Below, piece by piece: positions 16,854-24,207 of a stretch of DNA of 47,417 nucleotides (the first letter of the stretch is position 1; every line of letters starts with the position of its first letter). The notes under the pieces were generated by a model. It was not told the origin of the DNA. It made no database searches and saw only the letters and a list, made by a program, of their open reading frames with translations. Both the position numbers and the translations under genes were made by a program. Origin of the DNA: Acidaminococcus sp. (lineage in GTDB: Bacteria > Bacillota > Negativicutes > Acidaminococcales > Acidaminococcaceae); contig DXYB01000012.1 of the NCBI GenBank assembly GCA_019416065.1, positions 1-47,417 on the forward strand. The letters run 5' to 3'.

Positions 16854-17900
16854 TTAATAATGAACCACATCCTGCTCTTTATGGATGGCTGCCAGGATGG
16901 GCGCAGCCGCCTCACTGCGGAGAAAGTCCCAGGTGGTTTGCGGTACCTGTTGCTGCACCAGTGCCCAATTGTCTTCCTTGATGGCACGCCGCACGGTGGA
17001 AGCACTGACCACTTGTCCGTCTTTTTGCAAGCGGGGTACCACGTGGCAGGCAATACCTGCTTCCGGGAGTTTTTGTTCCATTACCTGGTTGTACAGCCCG
17101 GTGACAAGGCTGGTTGGTTCTTCCCCTACATAGCGGTCCGTGATCCCCAGCTTACGGGCAATCTGGACGAAAATCGTCAGATCCAGATTGGCATGGCTTA
17201 GGATCACGTCTTCCCCGCTTTTTTGGAAATAGCTGGGAAACGTGGCAGAACTGATGATATAGGGCCCGCTGTCGTGGTACATGATATTTTTTAAGTCCGC
17301 CGTGCCCATGCGAATTAAGTTTTCCCGCACCGCATACGGGAAAAGGCTTTTGTCCTCGCTGACCATAAAAAGGTGCAACGTGGCATTATGGGCCGCTGCC
17401 TGTTCCACCAGATACCGGTGTCCCAGAGTAAAGGGATTGGCGTTCATAACCACGGCCCCCACCGGACTATCCGCCTGCTGTTTTTCTGCCAGTGCATCCA
17501 AATAGCAGGAAAAGCCGTCTTTGCGGTTTTCCATAAAGACCACCTGTCCCGGGATGCGGGCGATTTCATAAAATCCCATATCAGCGAAAAATTTGGCACT
17601 AGTGGTTTTGGTATAAAGGAACAGGTGAAGATTGCCCCGTTCGTATTGTACCTGTTCCAGGTGGGAGAGCAGCTCATTCATGAGTCCTTCACCCTGGTGG
17701 GTATGATCCACGGCCATACACCGCAAGGTATTGCCAAAGCAGCTACCGGTTGCAATCACCTGGTAATCCGCATCCAGCATGACGCAGGTATAATCCAGAT
17801 TGGCATCCCGGCGAATCCCCTCCTGTCTAAGCAGGGCATCCACCTGGGCCTGGGTCCGTTTGTCCGACGGGTACACCGGGCTGATCATATATTCGCTCAT
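16854..17900 (-). CDS. citC: [citrate (pro-3S)-lyase] ligase
   Basis: CitC acetylates the prosthetic group of the citrate lyase acyl carrier protein, activating the lyase. The 348-aa protein has an N-terminal GNAT-like domain (about 1-135) and a C-terminal nucleotidyltransferase domain with the NANPFTLGHRYL motif (T/HxGH type) near residue 152. Length is typical. Citrate lyase genes (citDEF, citG, citX) are not adjacent; the gene is instead 17 bp downstream of rlmH. It could act on a distant citrate lyase locus. GAG/GGG-type ribosome binding site is present. Confidence 0.9.
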   Translation of the reverse strand: MSEYMISPVYPSDKRTQAQVDALLRQEGIRRDANLDYTCVMLDADYQVIATGSCFGNTLRCMAVDHTHQGEGLMNELLSHLEQVQYERGNLHLFLYTKTTSAKFFADMGFYEIARIPGQVVFMENRKDGFSCYLDALAEKQQADSPVGAVVMNANPFTLGHRYLVEQAAAHNATLHLFMVSEDKSLFPYAVRENLIRMGTADLKNIMYHDSGPYIISSATFPSYFQKSGEDVILSHANLDLTIFVQIARKLGITDRYVGEEPTSLVTGLYNQVMEQKLPEAGIACHVVPRLQKDGQVVSASTVRRAIKEDNWALVQQQVPQTTWDFLRSEAAAPILAAIHKEQDVVHY

Positions 17901-17917
17901 AGCCCTCTCCTTTTTCC

Positions 17918-18400
17918 TTAATGATGGTATTTTTCTTTCCGCATAATTTTAAATGCCCGGTAGATCTGCTCCAGCAGCAGGATCCGGATCATTTGGTGGG
18001 TAAAGGTGAGCGGTGAAAATTTCCAGCGAAAATCCGCCCGTTGGCGCAGGGCATCCGTATACCCGAAGGGCCCTCCAATCACAAAGGTCAGATGGCTGAC
18101 GCCGGAGAGCATATACGTCTGTATTTTTTCCGCAAGGTCCGGTGAAGCAATCTCCTTGCCCTTAAGGTCCAGCAGGATCACAGTACTGCGCTGCGGGATA
18201 AGGTTTAACAGCCGCCGGGTTTCTTTATCCAGGATCTGTGCGGCAAGCGCCGGGGACGGAGCCTCAGGCATGGGTTCTTCCTGAATGGAGCGGATGTCCA
18301 GGTGACAATAAGCCCCCAGGCGCTTTGTAAACTCTTTTTCCGCTCCTTTCAGGTAGTCTTCTTTCAGCTTCCCTACGCAGGCAAGGGTGATGGTGATCAT
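17918..18400 (-). CDS. rlmH: 23S rRNA (pseudouridine(1915)-N3)-methyltransferase
   Basis: RlmH methylates pseudouridine 1915 in helix 69 of 23S rRNA on the 70S ribosome. The 160-aa length is the family norm. It is a SPOUT-fold enzyme: the FVIGGPFGY segment forms the SAM-binding knot, and the C-terminal LEQIYRAFKI region is conserved. The ATG at 18398-18400 overlaps the htrA stop codon (ATGA), so translation is coupled to htrA. An in-frame extension upstream lies wholly within htrA and is rejected. Confidence 0.96.
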   Translation of the reverse strand: MITITLACVGKLKEDYLKGAEKEFTKRLGAYCHLDIRSIQEEPMPEAPSPALAAQILDKETRRLLNLIPQRSTVILLDLKGKEIASPDLAEKIQTYMLSGVSHLTFVIGGPFGYTDALRQRADFRWKFSPLTFTHQMIRILLLEQIYRAFKIMRKEKYHH

Positions 18401-19527
18401 CCGTTGCTCTGGGGCATTTCTGCCAGCGTCACATGGCAATCCACTTCCGTATCACCGCGGAGGACGGTTACAGTAACTTCCTGCCCAACTTTGCACTGGT
18501 TCAAGGCATCCCGGAGAGCAGCAATAGTAGAGACCTTAGTCCCATTGAACTTAACGATAATATCATTTGGACGAATGCCGCCACGGTACGCAGGACCGTC
18601 CTGAAACAATTTGGCGACAAACAGCCCTCCTCTCAGGTCCAGACCGAACCCAAAGCGATTGGCCAAATCCGGGTCAATCAGGCTGGCGCCCAAATAGGGG
18701 CGAGCAATCTTGCCATGTTCTGCCAATTCTTTCAAAATGGGCTTGGCTTCGTTAATGGGGATGGCAAAACCAATACCTTCCACACCGCTAGCGGCAATCT
18801 TGGCACTGTTGATACCGATCACCTGGCCGTCTGCATTCACCAGGGCCCCGCCGGAATTGCCAGGGTTAATGGCGGCATCCGTTTGAATCAATTTAAAAGT
18901 CCGCTCGCCCATATCCAGGGTACGGTTTAAGGCGCTGATCACACCAGCGGTGACGCTGCCCCGAAATTCCATGCCCAGGGGGTTACCGATGGCGATGGCC
19001 GGTTCCCCTACCATCAAGGAATCGGAATCGCCAAATTCCGCTACGGGCAGTTCTTCGGTGCTATCGATTTTCACCACGGCTAAATCGGTGGTGGAATCCG
19101 TCCCCAGGACTTTGCCGGTATAGGTTTTGCCGCTGGGCAGGCTCACCACTATTTCCTGGGCCCCGGCTACCACGTGATTATTAGTAGCGATGAGACCACT
19201 TTTGTCGTAGATCACGCCGCTACCGGAGCCTTGCTCCACCAACTGCTGGGTACCATTGAAATAATTTCGCACCAGGGCCTTGTTGGCAATACCCACCACC
19301 GCAGGACCTACTTTTTTGGCGGCCTGCACAATGGGCGTATTCCGGGCGGAGCTCATTTTGGCTTCGGTGTCGCTGAGTTTCTGTTCCTGGGTTGTGGCAG
19401 GTTTCGCCGCGGCTTTGCCCGTCTCCGTCTTATTGCTGGCAAGGCCGCACCCGCTGCTTAAAAAGCTGGTAGAGAGGCTAAAGGCCATCAAAAGCGCCAT
19501 TGTCTTTTTTCTCAATTGTTTATTCAT
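18397..19527 (-). CDS. HtrA/DegP-like serine protease with PDZ domain
   Basis: An envelope quality-control protease of 376 aa. The N-terminus is a signal sequence or membrane anchor with a Cys at position 27 (SSGC); this is an imperfect lipobox, so lipoprotein status is uncertain. The trypsin-like domain has His118 (NNHVV), Asp148 (TTDLA) and Ser225 (NPGNSGGA). One PDZ domain follows (about 275-370). The ATG at 19525-19527 has AGGAG 8 nt upstream; a GTG three codons earlier lies within that ribosome binding site. It is 5 bp after walJ and overlaps rlmH, matching the wal-cluster tail order of B. subtilis. Confidence 0.93.
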   Translation of the reverse strand: MNKQLRKKTMALLMAFSLSTSFLSSGCGLASNKTETGKAAAKPATTQEQKLSDTEAKMSSARNTPIVQAAKKVGPAVVGIANKALVRNYFNGTQQLVEQGSGSGVIYDKSGLIATNNHVVAGAQEIVVSLPSGKTYTGKVLGTDSTTDLAVVKIDSTEELPVAEFGDSDSLMVGEPAIAIGNPLGMEFRGSVTAGVISALNRTLDMGERTFKLIQTDAAINPGNSGGALVNADGQVIGINSAKIAASGVEGIGFAIPINEAKPILKELAEHGKIARPYLGASLIDPDLANRFGFGLDLRGGLFVAKLFQDGPAYRGGIRPNDIIVKFNGTKVSTIAALRDALNQCKVGQEVTVTVLRGDTEVDCHVTLAEMPQSNG

Positions 19528-19532
19528 CGTTT

Positions 19533-20330
19533 TCACTCCTTTATTGGCTGCATGTTGCTGACCATGCCCTGTTGTTTGGCAACCCTAAGGGTAATATTAC
19601 CTGTGCGTTGCCCGCTGGTAAGGGCGGCAGCCACCGCATCCCGTGCCACTTGGGGCGTATTATTTTCTTCACTGAGATGGGCCAGAAACACTTCCAAAGG
19701 CGGCGCATCCAGGCTGGTCAAAAAGTTTCCCGCTGCCGTATTGGACAAGTGTCCCAATTTCCCTAAAATGCGCTGTTGCAGGGCATAGGGATAAGGGCCA
19801 TTGCGCAGCATATCTTCGTCATGGTTGGCTTCCAGGATCAGGACTTGTGCTCCGTCCGCCGCCTGCTCCACAGTTTTGGTTACACTGCCGCAATCCGTCA
19901 GGTAGGTGCATTTCTCATCCCCGAAAAAGATCTGGTAGCCTACCGGATCCACAGCGTCATGGGGAATTTTGAAAGACGCAATCCGCAAGGCACCCAAAAT
20001 ACAGCCCCGGGGGACAATCCGCACCTGGCTGCGGGGCATTTGTCGGCGTATAGGAAGCTTAGACCAGGTTTTTTCGTTAGCAAAGATGGGCACCGTGGGA
20101 TGTTGCCGGGCAAATACGTCTAGCCCAGCCACATGGTCTTTATGCTCATGGGTTAAAAATACGCCCTCTAAATCTTCGGGGGTCAGCCCACATTGGGCCA
20201 GTCCCTGCACAATGCGGCGGCAGGAAATCCCCACATCAATTAGAACGGCGGTATGCCCGGCCTGCACCAGTGTCGCATTGCCCTTGCTGCCACTGGCTAA
20301 TATAGCCACTTCAAAATTCGTACGTGTCAT
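19533..20330 (-). CDS. walJ: metallo-beta-lactamase fold protein, YycJ/WalJ family
   Basis: A 265-aa metallo-beta-lactamase fold nuclease-like protein. The N-terminal ASGSKGNATLV and the metal motif THEHKDHVAGL are typical of YycJ/WalJ. In B. subtilis WalJ is encoded after walRK-yycHI and is implicated in coordinating cell division with DNA replication; the exact reaction is not settled. Here it is the first gene of walJ-htrA-rlmH-citC, with the walRK two-component genes absent and perR upstream instead. An extended -10 promoter lies directly upstream. Confidence 0.9.
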   Translation of the reverse strand: MTRTNFEVAILASGSKGNATLVQAGHTAVLIDVGISCRRIVQGLAQCGLTPEDLEGVFLTHEHKDHVAGLDVFARQHPTVPIFANEKTWSKLPIRRQMPRSQVRIVPRGCILGALRIASFKIPHDAVDPVGYQIFFGDEKCTYLTDCGSVTKTVEQAADGAQVLILEANHDEDMLRNGPYPYALQQRILGKLGHLSNTAAGNFLTSLDAPPLEVFLAHLSEENNTPQVARDAVAAALTSGQRTGNITLRVAKQQGMVSNMQPIKE

Positions 20331-20393
20331 CAGTCATCTCGTGCCCCGCTTAGAAATCCTGTAGAAAATACTTCTTTCGATAGTATACGTTTC

Positions 20394-20402
20394 ATTATAG
20401 CA
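20394..20402 (-). promoter_or_regulatory. extended -10 promoter of the walJ operon
   Basis: On the minus strand TGCTATAAT gives a perfect -10 (20394-20399) with the TGn extension. A weak TTACAC -35 lies 18 bp upstream. It sits 65 bp before the walJ start. Confidence 0.6.
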
Positions 20403-20421
20403 AATTTTATTAAAAAAGTGT

Positions 20422-20457
20422 AAAAAAACACCGAACTCTCCTGAGTTCGGTGTTTTT
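20422..20457. terminator. bidirectional terminator after perR
   Basis: A perfect 10-bp stem CACCGAACTC/GAGTTCGGTG (20429-20438 and 20443-20452) with a TCCT loop is flanked by A7 and T5. On the minus strand it is followed by seven T and lies just past the perR stop codon. Confidence 0.92.
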
Positions 20458-20461
20458 GCAC

Positions 20462-20887
20462 TTAATGCTGGCTACGGCACTTGGGACAAACCCCATAAAA
20501 GTAAAACTGGTGCCCACTCACCTCAAAGCCGGTATCTTTTGCGATCTTGGCTTCCGCCGCTTTGGCGTCCACCGGATCCAGATCCCACACCCGGCCGCAT
20601 TGCACACACTGGATATGGGGGTGTTCGTTCACCCGGGCGTCGTAGCGAAAACTTTCCTCACCAGTATTGAGCACTTGCACAATATGCAAACGGCTGAAAA
20701 TCTCCACAGATTTATAGACGGTAGCAAAACTCATGCTGGGATATTTTTCCTTGACGGCATTAAAAATCATTTCTGCCGTAGGGTGCTCCGTCGTATGCGC
20801 CAGCATATCATACACTGCCAGGCGCTGCGGGGTCACCTTGCAACCATTATCCCGCAGGAGTTTAGCTAACTCTTGCATGGTAAGCAT
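20462..20887 (-). CDS. perR: Fur-family regulator, PerR type (peroxide sensor)
   Basis: A 141-aa Fur-family repressor. The winged-helix domain covers residues 1-80 and the metal/dimer domain follows. Structural zinc ligands are Cys94, Cys97, Cys134 and Cys137. Regulatory metal ligands line up with B. subtilis PerR by a constant offset: His35, Asp83, His89, His91 and Asp102. Asp at the last position favours PerR over Fur, which has Glu there. PerR represses peroxide-defence genes until iron-catalysed His oxidation. The ATG has AAGGAGG 7 nt upstream. A consensus promoter and a PerR-like box precede it, suggesting autoregulation. Confidence 0.87.
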   Translation of the reverse strand: MLTMQELAKLLRDNGCKVTPQRLAVYDMLAHTTEHPTAEMIFNAVKEKYPSMSFATVYKSVEIFSRLHIVQVLNTGEESFRYDARVNEHPHIQCVQCGRVWDLDPVDAKAAEAKIAKDTGFEVSGHQFYFYGVCPKCRSQH

Positions 20888-20924
20888 ATTAAGGCCTCCT
20901 TCTTATTCTAGATTCATTTGATCT

Positions 20925-20939
20925 TAATAATAATTACTA
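20925..20939. promoter_or_regulatory. candidate PerR box
   Basis: The 15-mer TAATAATAATTACTA matches the B. subtilis PerR box (TTATAATnATTATAA) at 11 of 14 defined positions. It lies just after the predicted transcription start of perR, where binding would block transcription. Confidence 0.5.
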
Positions 20940-20948
20940 TCTAAATCT

Positions 20949-20977
20949 ACTATACCCTTTCACGGTATTTTTGTCAA
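20949..20977 (-). promoter_or_regulatory. strong perR promoter
   Basis: On the minus strand a perfect TTGACA (20972-20977) is 17 bp from TATAGT (20949-20954), about 60 bp upstream of the perR start. Confidence 0.8.
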
Positions 20978-20984
20978 TTCTTTT

Positions 20985-21665
20985 TTAATCCTGGATGGTC
21001 ACCGGCATCCCGATGTAGGTCACGTTTTTAAGTTCTACCAGGTTGGCATTGAAAAGGCGCACGCACCCTTCGGAGGCATTTGTCCCCAAAGACGCTGGAT
21101 CATGGGTGCCATGGATACCAATGCCATCCCATTTCCCCTTGCTGAGTCCGTAGGTATTTAAGGACAAAAACCAGGGACCATAGGCCCCGGCGATCTGCCC
21201 TTTACCATCACCAAAATCGTGGGTCCAGCTGGAAGCATCGTCAATTTCGTCCACGAGAAATGTACCTACAGGCGTGATATCATCGCCCCGCCGCTGCTTT
21301 TGCCCCAAGCCGCCTTTACCCACGGCACAGTCCCAGATACGGACAACAGTGTCCCCGTCCTTGATGTAAACTTTGTGTTCGCTTTTATCCACCAGCACCG
21401 TATACCGGGTGCCGGCTTTAAGCGGCGCTGTCAGGTCCTCTTTGCTATCCTTTTGGGAATCTTTCTTATGCTCCAAAGCCTGGATAGGCGACTGCTGCTT
21501 TTCTACTGGTTTGGTCGTACCCTCTGCTGACGCAGCAGGCTTTTTTACCGTACTGTAGCCACGATAGCCCAGGGCAAAACAGCCGCTCATTATAAGCAGC
21601 AATAGCGTCCCCAATAGACCCACAACAACAAATTTATGCCATCTATGATGTAGATTTCCTTTCAT
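20985..21665 (-). CDS. L,D-transpeptidase (YkuD domain), membrane-anchored
   Basis: A 226-aa envelope enzyme that would make 3-3 peptidoglycan cross-links or attach proteins to the wall. An N-terminal hydrophobic segment (about 13-34) anchors it or acts as a signal, followed by a low-complexity Lys/Ser/Gln-rich linker to about residue 80. The YkuD domain is C-terminal, with the catalytic motif HGTHDPASLGTNASEGCVRL (His and Cys). An MSGC sequence within the hydrophobic segment may be a lipobox. The ATG is 11 nt from AAGGAAG. It lies between the perR promoter and the higBA terminator. Confidence 0.9.
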   Translation of the reverse strand: MKGNLHHRWHKFVVVGLLGTLLLLIMSGCFALGYRGYSTVKKPAASAEGTTKPVEKQQSPIQALEHKKDSQKDSKEDLTAPLKAGTRYTVLVDKSEHKVYIKDGDTVVRIWDCAVGKGGLGQKQRRGDDITPVGTFLVDEIDDASSWTHDFGDGKGQIAGAYGPWFLSLNTYGLSKGKWDGIGIHGTHDPASLGTNASEGCVRLFNANLVELKNVTYIGMPVTIQD

Positions 21666-21708
21666 CAGTCGTCATACTTCCTTTTACCTAATAAATTGTA
21701 TTTCTCCT

Positions 21709-21737
21709 ATCTTACCATTCCAGTAGTATATTGACAA
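21709..21737 (-). promoter_or_regulatory. promoter of the L,D-transpeptidase gene
   Basis: On the minus strand TTGTCA (21732-21737) and TAAGAT (21709-21714) are 17 bp apart, 45 bp upstream of the start codon. Confidence 0.5.
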
Positions 21738-21751
21738 GAAAAAATCGTACA

Positions 21752-21773
21752 CAAAACGGCTCTCCTAAGCCGT
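21752..21773 (-). terminator. probable terminator of higBA
   Basis: A short stem ACGGCT/AGCCGT (21756-21761 and 21768-21773) with a 6-nt loop is followed on the minus strand by TTTTG. It lies 40 bp past the higA stop. Confidence 0.5.
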
Positions 21774-21812
21774 AGAAAACTTAAGAAAGCCGTAGTTTGA
21801 TTTATCAAATTT

Positions 21813-22115
21813 TCACGCCGTCTGTACCGTTTCGATACGGTCGAACTCTTCCTTGTGGCGCAATTCTTCCTCCCGCAGGTCAAGTTCTGACTGCAGCCGC
21901 AAAAAGTACCCATCGGATACGCCAAAATACCGTCCCAGGCGGATAGAGGTATCTGCCGTAATTTTTCTCCGATCATGGAGCAAATCCTGAATACGGGAAA
22001 CCGGCACATAAATTTTTTGTGCCAAGTGGTAAGAAGAGAGCCCCATGGGCTCCATAAATTCTTCCCGCAGAATTTCGCTAATTTTGGGTGTTGTAATGTA
22101 TTGCTGTTCAGCCAT
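21813..22115 (-). CDS. higA: HigA-family antitoxin
   Basis: A 100-aa antitoxin with an HTH (Cro/CI-type, XRE) domain. The segment from about residue 25 (GLSSYHLAQKIYVPVSRIQDLLHDRRKITADTSIRLGRYFGVS) is the classical HigA HTH. It should neutralise HigB and bind its own operator. It lies 12 bp downstream of the toxin gene, the toxin-first order typical of higBA. The ATG is preceded by AAAGGGGG. The C-terminal tail is charged and variable. Confidence 0.93.
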   Translation of the reverse strand: MAEQQYITTPKISEILREEFMEPMGLSSYHLAQKIYVPVSRIQDLLHDRRKITADTSIRLGRYFGVSDGYFLRLQSELDLREEELRHKEEFDRIETVQTA

Positions 22116-22127
22116 GGTGTCCCCCTT

Positions 22128-22412
22128 TCACGAGTGGTAGTCGACAATCTCGACATCGGTCAAATTTTTGCCGTCGTAAACAAAGCAAATTCGGTATTGC
22201 CCATTAACTCGTATACTATACTGCCCCTCCCGGTCTCCATGCAGTAGTTCCAGATGATTCGCAGGAGGATTCCTAAGGTCATTAATATTTTCGGCGCCAT
22301 GCATCATGAGCAATTTCCGGAGCGCAACCTTCTGTATTGATTGCGGGATTTTATAGGAAAATCGCTGATGAAAGATTTTCTCTGTTTCCTTATCTGCAAA
22401 TGTCTTTATCAT
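22128..22412 (-). CDS. higB: HigB-family toxin (RelE-like mRNA interferase)
   Basis: A 94-aa RelE/ParE-superfamily toxin of the HigB group, which cleaves mRNA on the ribosome. The diagnostic core LRNPPANHLELLHGDREGQY, then SIRVNGQYRICF, is complete, as is the C-terminal DVEIVDYHS. It is first in the higB-higA pair. No ribosome binding site precedes the ATG. Instead a perfect TATAAT lies 7 nt upstream, so the mRNA probably starts at the start codon (leaderless). Confidence 0.94.
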   Translation of the reverse strand: MIKTFADKETEKIFHQRFSYKIPQSIQKVALRKLLMMHGAENINDLRNPPANHLELLHGDREGQYSIRVNGQYRICFVYDGKNLTDVEIVDYHS

Positions 22413-22419
22413 ATTTTAT

Positions 22420-22448
22420 ATTATACCTGTATAGCGGGTAGTCGTCAA
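22420..22448 (-). promoter_or_regulatory. higBA promoter with operator-like palindrome
   Basis: On the minus strand TTGACG (22443-22448) and TATAAT (22420-22425) are 17 bp apart. A palindrome TATAC-N2-GTATA (22422-22433) overlaps the -10 and spacer and is a likely HigA operator. The start codon is 7 nt beyond the -10. Confidence 0.8.
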
Positions 22449-22468
22449 GGATTTATCTTCGTCCACCT

Positions 22469-23053
22469 TCAAATATCAGGTGCCGCAATCTCTACCACCT
22501 TAAACCCCTGACTCTCTTTGCTGAGTTGAAAGAGGAGCTGCTGAATCCAGCGCTCACTAGGATCGCACTGGAATGTAGCCACAAAGGTAACGGTGTGATC
22601 TGCTCCATCTTTGTTTACCTGATTGAGTGTCTCCAGGTTAACGCCATAATCCCCGATCATGGATAGCAATTTTCCCAGCCCATTGGGGCAATCAGGGCAG
22701 GTAAACTGTACGGTCACATTCTTTTCTCCTTGTTCCAGGGAAAAATCCTGGAACAAGGGGGCAAGAATACCCGGATTCCAGTCAAGCAGCAGGCCATACT
22801 GGTACATCCGGCTGGCTTCCATAATTTTTCGTACCACGGCTAGATACGCTGCCCGCTGTTCCGGGGCCACTTCTTTACCCAAGGTATCCAGGATTTTTTG
22901 TTCCCGGTCTGCCCGGAACACAGTGGTGCTGCCGTCCTGCTGCTTAACCTCGGCGACCTTGTGAGAGCAATCCATCCGTTGCAGCAAAAGGTCCCGGATT
23001 TTAGGATCCAGCGTATCAATAATCTTACGAATCTCTTCTAATGTCATGGTCAT
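22469..23053 (-). CDS. chorismate mutase (AroQ) fused to an ACT domain
   Basis: A 194-aa protein. Residues 1-88 form an AroQ-type chorismate mutase with the expected active-site residues by comparison with the E. coli enzyme: Arg9, Arg26, Lys37, Arg50, Glu51, Ser81 and Gln85. Residues about 111-190 are an ACT domain, usually a ligand-sensing module. The order resembles the P-protein PheA (mutase-dehydratase-ACT) with the prephenate dehydratase domain missing. The P-protein ESRP motif is not evident in this ACT domain. It would make prephenate, perhaps with amino acid feedback. The ATG has GGAGG 6-7 nt upstream. It is the gene after dmlA, separated from it by a hairpin. Confidence 0.85.
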   Translation of the reverse strand: MTMTLEEIRKIIDTLDPKIRDLLLQRMDCSHKVAEVKQQDGSTTVFRADREQKILDTLGKEVAPEQRAAYLAVVRKIMEASRMYQYGLLLDWNPGILAPLFQDFSLEQGEKNVTVQFTCPDCPNGLGKLLSMIGDYGVNLETLNQVNKDGADHTVTFVATFQCDPSERWIQQLLFQLSKESQGFKVVEIAAPDI

Positions 23054-23073
23054 AAATGTCCTCCCATTGCTCG

Positions 23074-23116
23074 GGAAATAAAGCTCCCCGAAGGCCGTTC
23101 GCTTTCAGGGAGCTTT
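23074..23116 (-). terminator. terminator of the dehydrogenase gene
   Basis: A 9-bp stem AAAGCTCCC/GGGAGCTTT (23080-23088 and 23108-23116) is followed on the minus strand by TTTATTT. It lies directly after the stop codon of the dmlA-like gene. Confidence 0.75.
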
Positions 23117-23119
23117 GTG

Positions 23120-24190
23120 TTATTCCGCTACTTTTCGTGCCGCTTCCGTGCCTACCTGGGACGTAGTGGCATGTCCTCCCAGGTCCGGAGTCAGGACTTT
23201 CTTTTCTACCAGCATGTCTTCAATGACCTGCAAGAGCTTAGTCCCCCACGCTTTATGTCCAAAGAAATCCAGCATTTGGGAAGCCGACCAGATGCTGGCC
23301 AAGGGATTTGCCTTTCCCTGTCCCGCAATATCCGGTGCGGAACCATGGATGGGTTCAAACATGGAGGGATATTTCCGCTCCGGGTTCAAATTGGCGCCGG
23401 CAGCCAACCCCATGCCACCACTAATAGCAGCACCCAAATCCGTCAATATATCTCCAAACAGGTTGGAACAAACAATAATCTGATACCGTTTGGGATCTTT
23501 CACCATGAACATACTGGCAGCATCCACCAGATAGGAGTGGGTTTCCACTTCCGGGTAGCCCTTACCCACCTCGGCAAAAATCTGATCCCAGAATACCATG
23601 GAATAGTTCAGGGCATTCCCTTTGCTAATGCTGGTCAGAGTCTTATGCTGGGCTTTTGCCATTTCATAGGCGTACCGGATAATCCGTTCACAGCCAAAGC
23701 GAGAGAAGACGCTGTCCTGAATGACCACTTCCCGAGGGGTTCCCTTGTAGAGCCAGGCCCCTTCTCCAGCGTACTCCCCTTCGCTGTTTTCCCGGATAAA
23801 GGTCATATCAATGTCTTCCCGGTTTATCCCAGATAGGGGTGTAGGCGCGCCTTTCAGGAGTTTCACAGGGCGCAGGTTTACATATTGGTCAAAGCCCTTG
23901 CGGATCTTGATGAGTAGACCCCGCAGGGAAATATGATCCGGGACGCCAGGATACCCCACCGCTCCCAGGTAAATGGCGTCGAAATGGCTGAGGGTCTCAA
24001 TGCCATCTTTCGGCAGCATTTCTCCGTTTTTTAAATAATATTCACAGCCCCAAGGAAAATAGGAAAAATCAAAGGCAAAGGTCCCATCCAGTTTGGCTAC
24101 CTCGTTGAGTACTTTTACCCCTTCTGACAGAACCTCCGGGCCAATGCCGTCCCCGGCAATAACAGCGACCTTATGGATTTGCTTTGTCAT
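23120..24190 (-). CDS. tartrate / D-malate dehydrogenase (isopropylmalate dehydrogenase family)
   Basis: A 356-aa NAD-dependent beta-decarboxylating dehydrogenase of the TtuC/DmlA group. The segments IAGDGIGPEV at the N-terminus, GAVGYPGVPDHISLRGLL and then RENSEGEYAGEG are typical of TtuC/DmlA rather than LeuB or Icd. It would oxidise D-malate (to pyruvate and CO2), tartrate or a similar 2-hydroxy diacid. Metal ligands include the Asp pair in the NLFGDILTD segment. GAGGAGG lies 7 nt before the ATG. It is 17 bp downstream of the radical SAM gene, so the two are probably one transcript. Confidence 0.88.
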   Translation of the reverse strand: MTKQIHKVAVIAGDGIGPEVLSEGVKVLNEVAKLDGTFAFDFSYFPWGCEYYLKNGEMLPKDGIETLSHFDAIYLGAVGYPGVPDHISLRGLLIKIRKGFDQYVNLRPVKLLKGAPTPLSGINREDIDMTFIRENSEGEYAGEGAWLYKGTPREVVIQDSVFSRFGCERIIRYAYEMAKAQHKTLTSISKGNALNYSMVFWDQIFAEVGKGYPEVETHSYLVDAASMFMVKDPKRYQIIVCSNLFGDILTDLGAAISGGMGLAAGANLNPERKYPSMFEPIHGSAPDIAGQGKANPLASIWSASQMLDFFGHKAWGTKLLQVIEDMLVEKKVLTPDLGGHATTSQVGTEAARKVAE

Positions 24191-24207
24191 CGTACTGCCT
24201 CCTCGTA

